Positions 14,304-23,154 are shown, counted from the stretch's first letter. The stretch: DNA of 53,119 nucleotides from a virus (IMGVR_UViG_3300042381_000142:1-53119), one strand, 5' to 3'. Notes: generated by a model not told the origin, from the sequence alone. Numbers and translations are program-made.

Positions 14304-14479
14304 TGCCAATAGTAAGACGGTCTACGATGGTATGGACGCCTGAGAAGGACGCCGAATTGCTGGCTCATTATCAGCACGGCCTAAGACCAGCATATATGGC
14401 GGAACGAATGGGGCTTACGATTGCCTCCGTAGAGGGCCGCTACAGAAAACTTAAAAAGAAAGCGAAAGCAAATGACTGA
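14303..14479 (+). CDS. Myb/SANT-like HTH protein (58 aa)
   Basis: GTG start at 14303 overlaps the previous stop TAG; it ends TGA at 14477, overlapping the next ATG by 8 bases. Sequence VWTPEKDAELLAHYQHG then RMGLTIASVEGRYRKL is a GcrA/Myb-like helix-turn-helix with a basic tail (KKKAKAND). Short enough to be missed by length cut-offs. A candidate regulator; see the dyad findings. Confidence 0.65.
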   Translation: MPIVRRSTMVWTPEKDAELLAHYQHGLRPAYMAERMGLTIASVEGRYRKLKKKAKAND

Positions 14480-15233
14480 AGAAACTAAACGCCCAAGCAT
14501 TATGATTGCCACCCCGATGTACGGTGGCATGTGCACAGGACACTATGTGCAAGGTCTACTCATGACCATGGCTAAGATGCGTGAGATTGGTGTCAACATA
14601 GCATGGTGCCAGATTATGAACGAGAGCCTTATCACACGGGCACGTAACGACTTAGCACGGGTATTCCTTGAGAGTGACCACGACTACCTAATGTTCATCG
14701 ACGCTGACATTGGCTTTGACCAAGAGGCTATCGCGCACCTTCTGCTGACCGACAAGGACATCGCATGCGGTATCTACCCTAAGAAGGAAGTGAACTGGGA
14801 CAGCGTCAACCGCGCTGCCCTTGAAGGCAAAACGGACCTTGCGGACCATGCCGGAGCCTTTGTATTTAATATGATAGGGGAAGGCCATGCAGAGTCCGAT
14901 GAGACAGGCTGCATCGAAGTGCGGCATGGCGGCACAGGCTTCATGTTAATCAAGCGGGGGGTATTCGAAGAGTTGATACCTCATGTGCCAACCTACCGCG
15001 TATCCTCGTTCAAAGACCCAGAGACAGGCGAGTACGTCAAGCCTTTGACCCATGAGTTTTTCGCTACCAGCATCGACGAGACCGGTGCACTGCTAAGCGA
15101 AGATTACCATTTTTGCGAACTGTGGCGTAAACACGGTGGCAAAATACACGCCCACCCGTTCATCCAGTTACATCATGTAGGCACGTATGTGTTTGGTGGT
15201 GACATCCTGAAGAGCGGCGGCAACCTCAAGTGA
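14472..15233 (+). CDS. GT-A fold glycosyltransferase (253 aa)
   Basis: SLITRARNDLARVFL, a DxD-type FIDADIGF (metal/sugar-nucleotide binding), and EDYHFCELW then LHHVGTYVF are the pattern of a GT-A glycosyltransferase. It is a paralogue of the protein encoded at 51372-52109. Likely adds sugar to phage DNA, virion or host lipopolysaccharide; the methyltransferase 900 bases upstream may modify the same product. Confidence 0.82.
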   Translation: MTEETKRPSIMIATPMYGGMCTGHYVQGLLMTMAKMREIGVNIAWCQIMNESLITRARNDLARVFLESDHDYLMFIDADIGFDQEAIAHLLLTDKDIACGIYPKKEVNWDSVNRAALEGKTDLADHAGAFVFNMIGEGHAESDETGCIEVRHGGTGFMLIKRGVFEELIPHVPTYRVSSFKDPETGEYVKPLTHEFFATSIDETGALLSEDYHFCELWRKHGGKIHAHPFIQLHHVGTYVFGGDILKSGGNLK

Positions 15234-15246
15234 AGGAGCAAGTTAA

Positions 15247-15834
15247 ATGAGAAAGATTAACGTACCCAAATACCAACCATCCCAGTACAAAACTAAGTTT
15301 GATGCAGTCGCAGACATGCTCAAAGGCGGTGAGACTGTGAAGCAGATTAAAGAGCGCATGTTAGTTAGTGACAGCTACATCTACTTAGCCAAGAAGAAGC
15401 TTAGGGAAGCGGCAGGTGAAGTGGTGGAAACGGTGCGGCAGACCGCCGCAGAGCACAACAACAAGGTCAAAGAGATGGTCGAAGGCTGGAGGGCAGAGGC
15501 AGAGGCGGAAGCAGTGCTTGGTATACCCTGCACCAGAGAGTGCTTGTCTGAGCCGGAAGTCGATGACGTAGACACAATCCTCGACGAACGTGCAACCACT
15601 TACGGTAGCTTCATTAGCGTAGCGCTTTTTGCACAGGAAATGAAAGAACTCATCCGTAGCGCCCTAGACGAACAAAATGCAGGACTACAAGCAGACCATC
15701 AAGAAGCCCTTGATATGATAGCGAGTAAGATTGCGCGTATCATCATTGGTGACCCACACCACACAGATAGCTGGCTTGATATAGCGGGGTATGCTACGTT
15801 AGTGGCTGACCGTATCCAAGGGAAATCCAGATAA
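15247..15834 (+). CDS. HTH + DUF6378-like protein (195 aa)
   Basis: N-terminal 50 residues: TVKQIKERMLVSDSYIYLAKKKL, a helix-turn-helix. C-terminal half: ILDERATTYGSF and HTDSWLDIAGYATLVADRI, resembling the DUF6378 phage domain, similar in style to MazG-like nucleotide-binding folds. AAGGAGCAAG upstream. Role unknown. Confidence 0.75.
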   Translation: MRKINVPKYQPSQYKTKFDAVADMLKGGETVKQIKERMLVSDSYIYLAKKKLREAAGEVVETVRQTAAEHNNKVKEMVEGWRAEAEAEAVLGIPCTRECLSEPEVDDVDTILDERATTYGSFISVALFAQEMKELIRSALDEQNAGLQADHQEALDMIASKIARIIIGDPHHTDSWLDIAGYATLVADRIQGKSR

Positions 15835-15835
15835 C

Positions 15836-16507
15836 ATGACAGCGTGGTCCTATAGTAGCATCAAGACCTTCGACCAGTGTCCGAAGAAGTACTTCCACCT
15901 CAAGGTGGTTAAGGACGTAAAGGACGACCCCGGCGAAGCAGCTATCTATGGGACCAACGCGCACGAAGCAGCCGAACATTACATTAAGAATGGCACACCG
16001 ATACCAGAGAAGTTTGCAGTCATGCGTCCCGTGGTGGAAGTGCTGGCTCAGTTTAAGGGCGAGAAGCACACCGAGTTAAAGCTAGGCGTCAGGAAGACGG
16101 ATACTGGCTACGAGCCATGCGGCTTCTTTGATAAGGACGTATGGTGGCGCGGCATAGTCGATTTGCTTATAGTGAACGGCAAGACTGCCCACATGGTAGA
16201 TTACAAGACAGGCAAGAACGCCAAGTATGCGGACATGAAGCAGCTAGACCTTATGGCTGGCGCGGTGTTTGTGCACTACCCAGAGATAACTAAGGTTAAG
16301 TCAGGGCTGGCGTTTGTGGTATCGAACGAGTTTCCTAAGAAGACGCACACCCGTGAGCACTTGGATACGTACCTAACCGTGTTTAATAATCAGCTAGAAC
16401 AGCTTGAGGACAGCATGCGAAATGGTGTATGGAACGCAAAGACCAGCCCACTATGTGGATGGTGTCCAGTTAAAAGCTGCGAACATTGGAAGCCTAGGAG
16501 ATATTGA
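15836..16507 (+). CDS. Cas4/RecB-like PD-(D/E)XK nuclease with Fe-S cysteines (223 aa)
   Basis: Start SYSSIKTFDQCPKKYF is the classic N-terminus of RecB/Cas4 nucleases. Catalytic residues: Asp109 in GIVDLL and Asp122-x-Lys124 in VDYKTGK. Cys15 plus C207, C210 and C215 in the C-terminal tail match the four-cysteine iron-sulfur pattern of Cas4/AddB. Likely a DNA exonuclease in phage recombination or host DNA degradation. Dyad copy 11 lies inside. Confidence 0.88.
   Translation: MTAWSYSSIKTFDQCPKKYFHLKVVKDVKDDPGEAAIYGTNAHEAAEHYIKNGTPIPEKFAVMRPVVEVLAQFKGEKHTELKLGVRKTDTGYEPCGFFDKDVWWRGIVDLLIVNGKTAHMVDYKTGKNAKYADMKQLDLMAGAVFVHYPEITKVKSGLAFVVSNEFPKKTHTREHLDTYLTVFNNQLEQLEDSMRNGVWNAKTSPLCGWCPVKSCEHWKPRRY
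16287..16298. promoter_or_regulatory. TAAC-N4-GTTA dyad, copy 11
   Basis: TAAC-TAAG-GTTA, the only copy outside the first 5.8 kb; may be chance. Confidence 0.3.
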
Positions 16508-16785
16508 TGGCACGGGATTACAGGGCGGAGTACGATAAGTACCAAGGCACAGCGGTGCAGAAGAAGAACCGCGCTGCGCGCAACGCTGCCCGTGCTAAGA
16601 TGACGAAGGCTGGTAAGGTACACAAAGGTGATGGCAAGGACGTTGCCCACACAAAAGCATTTGACAAAGGCGGCACTAACAAGACAGGGCTGCGTGTAGA
16701 AAGCAAGACCACTAACCGGTCTTTCCTCCGTGATAAGAAGGGTAACCTCGTGTCGGAGCGCAGCAAACGGGAACGTAAGAAGTAA
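16507..16785 (+). CDS. HNH-like basic protein (92 aa)
   Basis: ATG at 16507 overlaps the nuclease stop (TGATG). Highly basic. The stretch GKDVAHTKAFDKGG then LRVESKTTNRSF follows the HNH-like phage pattern (Asp-x-x-His, then Gly-Gly, Leu-Arg, Asn-Arg-Ser). Small stand-alone HNH proteins can nick DNA or assist packaging. AAGGAGCAG for the next gene follows its stop. Confidence 0.7.
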   Translation: MARDYRAEYDKYQGTAVQKKNRAARNAARAKMTKAGKVHKGDGKDVAHTKAFDKGGTNKTGLRVESKTTNRSFLRDKKGNLVSERSKRERKK

Positions 16786-16801
16786 CCACGAAGGAGCAGT
16801 C

Positions 16802-18346
16802 GTGCAGATAATTGATAACAAGGCGCTGCTAATCACAGCGCCGAACGCACATACTATACCTAACCACATAACAAAGAGCGCTATAGTTGAAGGCGGAGCC
16901 GTAGCCGTACACTGGGGGCTACCCGAGGCTACGCAGCTAGCTAAGCTTGGGTTCGACGGCGTGCCGTCCCCGATGTTACGCGACTATAAGTGGACAGGTA
17001 AGTACGCGCCGTTCGACCACCAGAAAGAGACAGCTTCATTCTTGTCAATCCGCAAACGCGCATTCTGCTTCAACGAGCAGGGTACAGGCAAGACCGCCAG
17101 CGTTATATGGACTGCTGACTACTTGATGAAGAAGGGCCTGATTAAGCGCGTACTGGTGCTATGCCCATTGTCGATCATGAAGTCGGCTTGGCAACGAGAC
17201 TTGTTTACCTTTGCTATGCACCGCTCGTGTAGCGTAGCACATGGCGCAGCCCCCCAACGCAAGAAGATTATCGAAGCAGGGGCAGAGTTCGTCATTATCA
17301 ACTTCGACGGGCTGGCTATCGTCAAGGACGAGATAATTGCAGGGGGCTTTGACCTTATCGTAGTGGACGAGGCAAACGCATATAAGAACGTGCAGACTAA
17401 CCGCTGGAAGATGTTTGATAAGATTGTCCACGCTACAGACCCACGGCTTTGGATGATGACGGGTACACCTGCTGCCCAGTCTCCCATAGATGCTTACGGG
17501 CTAGCTAAGCTGGTTAACCCACAGGGTTGCCCTAAATACTTTACCGAGTTCCGCGCAGCAATCATGCACAAGGTTACGCACTTTAAGTGGGCCCCGAAGC
17601 CCCATGCGTCCGAGTATGTACATAACATACTTCAGCCAGCCATACGGTTTGAGAAGAAAGACTGCCTTGACTTGCCCGAAGTGACGCACGTGTCGCGGGA
17701 CGCTCCGCTAACGACGCAGCAGAACAAGTACTACAAGATGCTAAAAGAGCAGTTGCTGATTGAGACAGCGGGCGAAGAAGTCAGCGCAGTCAACGCAGCT
17801 ACGCAGATAAACAAGCTACTGCAGATAAGCGGAGGCGCGGTCTACACGGATACTGGCGAGGTGCTAGAGTTCGATGTGTCTAACCGCATCAACGTGGTGC
17901 TCGAAGTCATAGAAGAAGCCAGCCACAAGGTGCTGGTCTTCGTGCCGTTCACGCACACCATAGAGATACTACGGGCCAAGCTGGAGAAGGAAGGCATACC
18001 GTGCGGCGTCATCAACGGCAAGGTGTCACTGAATAAGCGCAGCGACATAATCGAGCGGTTCCAGACGCAGAAAGACCCGCATGTGCTAATAATCCAGCCA
18101 CAAGCTGCCAGCCATGGTCTTACGCTAACAGAGGCAGATACTATCATCTGGTATGCGCCGGTAACCAGCGTGGAAACCTACCTGCAAGCTAACGCACGTA
18201 TCGACCGTCCCGGCCAGAAGAACGCCATGACCGTGGTGCACATCAAAGGCAGTCCGGTGGAGGAGCGGCTGTACAGCATGCTAAAAAATAATATCACCAA
18301 CCACCAGAAACTTATTGACTTGTACAAGGAAGTTATGGAAATATAG
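16802..18346 (+). CDS. SNF2-family helicase/translocase (514 aa)
   Basis: GTG start at 16802, five bases after AAGGAG; upstream extension of the frame overlaps the previous gene. Motif I EQGTGKT (Lys97), motif II VVDEAN (DEAN rather than DEAH, Asp189), motif III MMTGTPA, and motifs V-VI ASHGLTLTEAD and ANARIDRPGQ. Phage SNF2 proteins of this length accompany VRR-NUC and family A polymerase and probably act in replication or recombination. Confidence 0.92.
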   Translation: MQIIDNKALLITAPNAHTIPNHITKSAIVEGGAVAVHWGLPEATQLAKLGFDGVPSPMLRDYKWTGKYAPFDHQKETASFLSIRKRAFCFNEQGTGKTASVIWTADYLMKKGLIKRVLVLCPLSIMKSAWQRDLFTFAMHRSCSVAHGAAPQRKKIIEAGAEFVIINFDGLAIVKDEIIAGGFDLIVVDEANAYKNVQTNRWKMFDKIVHATDPRLWMMTGTPAAQSPIDAYGLAKLVNPQGCPKYFTEFRAAIMHKVTHFKWAPKPHASEYVHNILQPAIRFEKKDCLDLPEVTHVSRDAPLTTQQNKYYKMLKEQLLIETAGEEVSAVNAATQINKLLQISGGAVYTDTGEVLEFDVSNRINVVLEVIEEASHKVLVFVPFTHTIEILRAKLEKEGIPCGVINGKVSLNKRSDIIERFQTQKDPHVLIIQPQAASHGLTLTEADTIIWYAPVTSVETYLQANARIDRPGQKNAMTVVHIKGSPVEERLYSMLKNNITNHQKLIDLYKEVMEI

Positions 18347-18348
18347 TA

Positions 18349-18363
18349 TTTGACATTGTCAAA
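18349..18363. promoter_or_regulatory. TTTGACA-T-TGTCAAA palindrome on a -35 box
   Basis: A perfect 7+1+7 inverted repeat that contains a consensus TTGACA -35 box. A dimer bound here would block the promoter. Confidence 0.55.
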
Positions 18364-18378
18364 GCTAAGTGGTAACTA
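18350..18378 (+). promoter_or_regulatory. Candidate promoter P4
   Basis: TTGACA (18350-18355), 17-bp spacer, weak -10 TAACTA (18373-18378); a TATAAC lies further on at 18383. Positioned after the SNF2 stop, 50 bases before the next gene. Confidence 0.4.
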
Positions 18379-18415
18379 ACAATATAACGTACCACTACAA
18401 CGAAGGAGCACAAAT

Positions 18416-18817
18416 ATGGAAGACTTACCCGTAGACAAGCTTGTACGTGTCTACCGCAAGATACGCGATGCCGTGCAAGAAAAGGAAGACGCCCACAAAG
18501 CCGAGATAGCGGAGCTTAGGGGGCAGATGGACATGATTAGCGCCAAGCTTCTAGAAGTCTGCAACGCACAGAACGTCGATAGCCTACGTACCAAAGAAGG
18601 TACGATAACGAGACGCGCTGCTACCCGATACTGGACGAGCGATTGGGAGTCCATGTACAAGTTTCTTAAGGAGAATGATGTTATGCATCTTCTCGAACAG
18701 CGCATCCACAATGGCAACATGCGTAATTACCTAGAGGAGAACCCCGATAGCCTACCTATCGGCCTCAATGCAGATACTAAGTATGTGCTTTCGGTTCGTA
18801 AACCAACAACCAAGTGA
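18416..18817 (+). CDS. Conserved-looking phage protein with coiled coil (133 aa)
   Basis: Coiled coil at residues 15-55, then a conserved-looking segment TRYWTSDWESMYKFLKEN and RIHNGNMRNYLEENPDSLP that I associate with phage replication clusters. Immediately precedes, and overlaps by four bases, the frame of the acidic-tailed Cys4 protein. Function unknown. Confidence 0.8.
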   Translation: MEDLPVDKLVRVYRKIRDAVQEKEDAHKAEIAELRGQMDMISAKLLEVCNAQNVDSLRTKEGTITRRAATRYWTSDWESMYKFLKENDVMHLLEQRIHNGNMRNYLEENPDSLPIGLNADTKYVLSVRKPTTK

Positions 18818-18825
18818 GAGAAACA

Positions 18826-19773
18826 ATGACCAATTTGACTATCTTCAAAAACCCCAATGCTGTCGCAGTGGCGTTGCCACCATCCAAGATGGGTACGCAG
18901 ATTGCTTCGGGCATGGGCGGCTACAACCGCATCGCCACCAACACCAACGGCACGTTCAAGCGCATCGTAAACGGTGAGCAGGTTGGCAAGGCCATCCGTG
19001 GTGAGTTTAACGCCATCATCCTTGCTATGCTGGATAAGCCTAGCCGTAGCTTCTACGCTAACGACTATGACCCCGACGCCAAGGGCAGTGCACCTGACTG
19101 CTTCTCTAACCTAGGTGACAAGCCAGAAGCATCCGCCGCCAACCGTCAGTCCGCTAATTGCGCTAGCTGCCCTAAGAACATAGATGGTTCGGGTAAGAAC
19201 GGTAAGGGTAAAGCCTGTCGCTTCAGCCGCAAGGTAGCACTGTTCTTGGACGGCGATGAGTCCGGTGATGTATATCAGTTCAACATCCCAGCTAAGTCGC
19301 TATTCGGTAAGGCTACTGGTAACGTCCTTCCGTTTGAGCAGTACTGCCGCCATCTGGTGTCAAACAATGCAGCGCCTGACCGCGTGGTTACTACGGTTGC
19401 GTACAACCTTGACGCAGAAACTATGGAGCTTAACTTCACTGCTGACCGGTTTATTGACCTAGATGAGTTAGCGCGTGTCAACGAGGCGCAGAACAACCCT
19501 GCCACTATGCGCTTGATTAGCTTCGACATGGCGAAGGCCACAACTACGGAAGAACCTGTCAAGCTTACAGCACAGCCGGAGCCAGAACCAAAGGCTAAGA
19601 AGCCATCCTTCTTGGATGACGACGATGGTGAGGACGATGAAGAAGAAGCATTGGCCGAACCAGTGAAGCGCCCTTCTAAAAAGGCTACTACCGCTGCCGC
19701 TGTTGATGCACCTACCGGCACACTTGCCGCTGTGGTTAGTGACTGGGCCGACGACGAAGAAGAAGACGACTGA
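18826..19773 (+). CDS. Acidic-tailed Cys4 protein, possible ssDNA-binding protein (315 aa)
   Basis: ATG at 18826 after GAGAGAAAC; a GTG at 18814 would add four residues and overlap the previous stop. Four cysteines (PDCF, NCASC, ACRF; about residues 92-130) may bind zinc. The C-terminal quarter is low-complexity, Glu/Asp-rich and ends DDEEEDD. A zinc site, beta-rich core and acidic tail in a replication cluster recall phage ssDNA-binding proteins such as T4 gp32 and T7 gp2.5 in layout. This is inference from layout, not homology. Confidence 0.75.
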   Translation: MTNLTIFKNPNAVAVALPPSKMGTQIASGMGGYNRIATNTNGTFKRIVNGEQVGKAIRGEFNAIILAMLDKPSRSFYANDYDPDAKGSAPDCFSNLGDKPEASAANRQSANCASCPKNIDGSGKNGKGKACRFSRKVALFLDGDESGDVYQFNIPAKSLFGKATGNVLPFEQYCRHLVSNNAAPDRVVTTVAYNLDAETMELNFTADRFIDLDELARVNEAQNNPATMRLISFDMAKATTTEEPVKLTAQPEPEPKAKKPSFLDDDDGEDDEEEALAEPVKRPSKKATTAAAVDAPTGTLAAVVSDWADDEEEDD

Positions 19774-20015
19774 TGAGCGGCGGTTATAGTCTACGTATAC
19801 AGGAAGCAAATGCCAAGGCGAGCAAACACAAGTTGGGTGTTCGTCTGGGTAGGCTCTGTATCGCGCAGGACATACCCGTAGCTGTGGTAGCCAAGTGTAC
19901 AGGTGTAACGAGGCAAACAGTATACAACTGGTTCTGCGGGACTTCGGTCCCGCAGGGCAGTGCCACGGCGCTTATAGCTTCATACATGGCTAGTCTGGAG
20001 AGCTCTACTTCCTAA
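19773..20015 (+). CDS. Cro/XRE-like HTH protein (80 aa)
   Basis: RLCIAQDIPVAVVAKCTGVT then RQTVYNWFCGTSVP is a helix-turn-helix with an NW recognition helix. Start overlaps the previous stop (TGATG). Its final codons form the terminator stem, so it closes the operon. Likely a small phage DNA-binding regulator. Confidence 0.82.
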   Translation: MSGGYSLRIQEANAKASKHKLGVRLGRLCIAQDIPVAVVAKCTGVTRQTVYNWFCGTSVPQGSATALIASYMASLESSTS

Positions 20016-20033
20016 CGGGGTAGAGAGTTTTTT
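20003..20033 (+). terminator. Terminator overlapping the HTH stop codon
   Basis: CTCTAC (20003-20008) pairs with GTAGAG (20020-20025), followed by AG and six T, then more T. The TAA at 20013 lies in the loop. Confidence 0.7.
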
Positions 20034-20078
20034 CTTTTAGGAGTGGGCTTGTGACTTGCCCTATGGAGTGGTGTCTGC

Positions 20079-22913
20079 GTGGCAGAGGATTTTGACCTTT
20101 TATCAGCGGTGCAGCCCCAAGAGGGTTGGTACGCTATCGTCGGGCTAAGCCCCGACAGCAAGCAACAGGAGCTAGTAGAGACCCGTGAAGAGGCCGACGC
20201 ATGGGCCAAGACGTTCCTCAACCAAGGGAAGAATGTATTTTTTGGTGTAGCTAAGTATACAGACGGTAAGAGCAGGAAGAAAGAAAACGTCAAGTCACTT
20301 AAGTCACTTTGGCTCGACATAGATTGTGGGCCAGAGAAGGACTACGATACACAGGAAGAAGGGTTAGATGCCCTTCGTAAGTTCTGCAAGACAGTCGGTA
20401 TGCCTAAGCCCACCATAGTTAATTCTGGGCGCGGTCTGCACGTATACTGGACGTTGACTGAAGAAGTTACACGTGAAGAATGGGAGCCTGTGTGTCTAAG
20501 GCTGAAGGAAGTCTGCACCACTAAGGAGCTACGTGTCGATAACAGCTGCTTCGAAGCAGCGCGTATCCTGCGTATTCCCGGCACGTTTAACTTTAAGGGT
20601 ACGGACCCCCTACGTGTAGAAGTCATAACGATTGGTAAGCCGACACCCATGCAGGACATACGTGACCTGTTGGGGGTAAAGGAGACGAAGGCGACACTGT
20701 TTGGTGACATGCCTACATTCGCACCTAGCCCGTTAGCTAAGCTTATACGTGCCAACATGGAGTCGAGCTTCACCAAGATTATGAACCGTGGTCAGAACGG
20801 GTGCAAGCAGCTTAACGCTAGTTACGCAGACCGCAGGGAAATATCTGAGCCACGATGGTTTGCTGCGTTGTCAATCGCCAAGTTCTGTAAGGACCGTGAT
20901 AAGGCTATACACAAGTTATCCGCAGACCATCCTGACTATGACCCTGACAAGGTTGAGCAGAAGGTAACACACATAGTCGGGCCGCACACATGTGCGGAGT
21001 TCGAGAAACACAATCCCGGCGGATGTGCAGGGTGCCCGCACATTGGCAAGATACGCTCCCCTATTACACTAGGTAAAGAACTGAAGGAGGCAACTCCAGA
21101 GGACAACGTAGTTATAGAGGAAACCCAGCTTGGGGCAGTGAAGTACCATATACCCGAGTTTCCCTTCCCCTACGTACGGGGCAAGCACGGTGGCGTATGG
21201 CGCAAGGTTACACCCAAAGACGAGGAAGAAGGCGTCGAGGACGTTGTATTGGTGTATCCGTACGACATATATGTAGCCAAGCGTATGGATGACCCAGTCG
21301 AGGGGGGTGTAGCACTTATTCGTCTGCACAGCCCACAGGATGGCGTCAAAGAGTTCACGGTGCACAATTCAAAGGTGATGGACGGTAACGAGCTACGCAA
21401 GTTCCTCGCCTCTAAGCACGTGATGCTTAGCTCCAAGGTCGATTATGCGTACTTGGTGGACTTCATAGTAAAATCAGTAGCTCAATATTTTCACAACACA
21501 AAGGTAGAACAAATGCGCAATCAATTTGGATGGGTCGATAACGACAGTAAGTTTATTATAGGCGACCGTGAGATAAGTGCCGAGGGGACATACCATAGCC
21601 CCCCGTCGTCAGTCACCAAGGCACTAGCCGAACACATGACAGCTAAGGGTACGTTGGAGAAGTGGACAGAGGTGTTTAACCTGTACGGACGTCCGGGCCT
21701 TGAAGGGCATGCGTTCGCAGCAGCCACCGCCTTCGGTGCGCCTCTCTTGCGTTTCTCCGGTCAACGTGGGGCAATCATTAACGTGGTGCACCCCAAGTCA
21801 GGTACAGGTAAGACTACAGCCCTGCTTATGGCTAACAGTGTATACGGCGACCCAGCGGCGCTATGTGCCAAGAAGGACGACACGTTCAACTCGAAGGTAT
21901 TTAAGATAGGGGTTTTCTGTAACCTGCATATCAGCTTCGACGAAATGTCGAACACAGAGCCCAAGCAACTAAGTGAACTCGCCTACTTGATTACACAGGG
22001 TACAGGCAAGGATCGCATGAAGGCGTCTTCAAACGAGCTTCGGGCAAACCTGACGTCATGGCAGACCATAGCACTGTGCTCGTCTAACCACTCGTTCTAC
22101 GAGAAGCTTGAGATTGCCAAGGGGTCGCCTGATGGTGAAACCATGCGCATCATCGAATACAGCATCGACTATTCTGACGCGATTGACATCGAGTATGGCA
22201 AGAAGATGTTCGACCACCAGTTGCTTGAAAACTACGGGCATGCAGGTGACATCTACGCACGGTACCTGATTACGCACTATGACGAGGTGAAGGCGCTTTA
22301 TGCTACGGTTCAACAGCGCATCGACTCCAAGCTTAAGCTAACACAGCGTGAGCGGTTCTGGTCGGCAACAGCAGCAGCTAACATAACGGGTATCTACATC
22401 GCCCTGCATCTTGGCCTGTGTAACTGGGACATTGCTGCCATCTTTAAGTGGACGTGCAAGATGATACTCAACCTACGCAACACGATGACACCGCCACCCG
22501 AAGGTGACCAGCAGATACTTGGTGAGTTTATGAACGCCCGTCTGGGTAACATTCTCATAGTTAATGACGGGGTAGACCGTCGCAGCAAGATGGTGGAAGT
22601 ACCGCAGTTAGAGCCGTTGCGAGAGCTTATGATACGCTACGAACCGGATACTGCTAAGGTATACATAACTGCTAGCTCGTTCCGTGAGTATTGTGGGGCA
22701 CGTAACATTGCTTACCGCTCGACCATTAACGCTATGAAAGCCAAGGGCCTGTACCTTGACGCAGAGAACAAGCGCATGTCAAAGGGCATGAAGGTCAACA
22801 CGGTGCCGGTGCAGTCGCTAATCTTCGACGCTAACCACCCTGACTTTAGTGGCATTACGGACCTGTTCAATAACGCAATCACGGCTGTGAAGCCGGACGC
22901 CGACGAAGAGTGA
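20079..22913 (+). CDS. Primase-helicase, PrimPol-like + DUF927-type (944 aa)
   Basis: GTG start, after GGAG at 20065. N-terminal archaeo-eukaryotic primase signs: LDID (Asp80, Asp82) and SGRGLHVYW (His121). A Cys-rich part CAEFEKHNPGGCAGCP (about 306-321) follows. C-terminal helicase: Walker A SGTGKTT (Lys578), Walker B ISFDEMS (Asp621, Glu622), as in DUF927 helicases. It synthesises primers and unwinds DNA for the family A polymerase. Ends in GTGA, overlapping the next start. Confidence 0.92.
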   Translation: MAEDFDLLSAVQPQEGWYAIVGLSPDSKQQELVETREEADAWAKTFLNQGKNVFFGVAKYTDGKSRKKENVKSLKSLWLDIDCGPEKDYDTQEEGLDALRKFCKTVGMPKPTIVNSGRGLHVYWTLTEEVTREEWEPVCLRLKEVCTTKELRVDNSCFEAARILRIPGTFNFKGTDPLRVEVITIGKPTPMQDIRDLLGVKETKATLFGDMPTFAPSPLAKLIRANMESSFTKIMNRGQNGCKQLNASYADRREISEPRWFAALSIAKFCKDRDKAIHKLSADHPDYDPDKVEQKVTHIVGPHTCAEFEKHNPGGCAGCPHIGKIRSPITLGKELKEATPEDNVVIEETQLGAVKYHIPEFPFPYVRGKHGGVWRKVTPKDEEEGVEDVVLVYPYDIYVAKRMDDPVEGGVALIRLHSPQDGVKEFTVHNSKVMDGNELRKFLASKHVMLSSKVDYAYLVDFIVKSVAQYFHNTKVEQMRNQFGWVDNDSKFIIGDREISAEGTYHSPPSSVTKALAEHMTAKGTLEKWTEVFNLYGRPGLEGHAFAAATAFGAPLLRFSGQRGAIINVVHPKSGTGKTTALLMANSVYGDPAALCAKKDDTFNSKVFKIGVFCNLHISFDEMSNTEPKQLSELAYLITQGTGKDRMKASSNELRANLTSWQTIALCSSNHSFYEKLEIAKGSPDGETMRIIEYSIDYSDAIDIEYGKKMFDHQLLENYGHAGDIYARYLITHYDEVKALYATVQQRIDSKLKLTQRERFWSATAAANITGIYIALHLGLCNWDIAAIFKWTCKMILNLRNTMTPPPEGDQQILGEFMNARLGNILIVNDGVDRRSKMVEVPQLEPLRELMIRYEPDTAKVYITASSFREYCGARNIAYRSTINAMKAKGLYLDAENKRMSKGMKVNTVPVQSLIFDANHPDFSGITDLFNNAITAVKPDADEE

Positions 22914-23110
22914 AGGTAGCTGGGGTCAGCTACGATATAAACTGGCGCGCCTTCACCAAGGGCGCGTCACTGTTCTTCCCGTGCCTAGACCCAAAAGCCG
23001 CTAAGAAGGAAATACGCCCCGTGCTACGCAGACTGAAGCTAAAGGTAGTGTACCGGAGCGTGGTGGATACCAAATCTGGTATTAGGGGTTTACGTATCTG
23101 GAGGATGTGA
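22910..23110 (+). CDS. Small basic protein (66 aa)
   Basis: GTG start overlapping the primase stop. Basic, with KAAKKEIRPVLRRLKLKV in the middle; possibly nucleic-acid binding. Last gene of the + strand block, 45 bases before the terminator. Confidence 0.65.
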   Translation: MKVAGVSYDINWRAFTKGASLFFPCLDPKAAKKEIRPVLRRLKLKVVYRSVVDTKSGIRGLRIWRM

Positions 23111-23154
23111 TTATAAACGTCCTCGGAAGATGCTCCTTCCGTTGGTTGATACTA

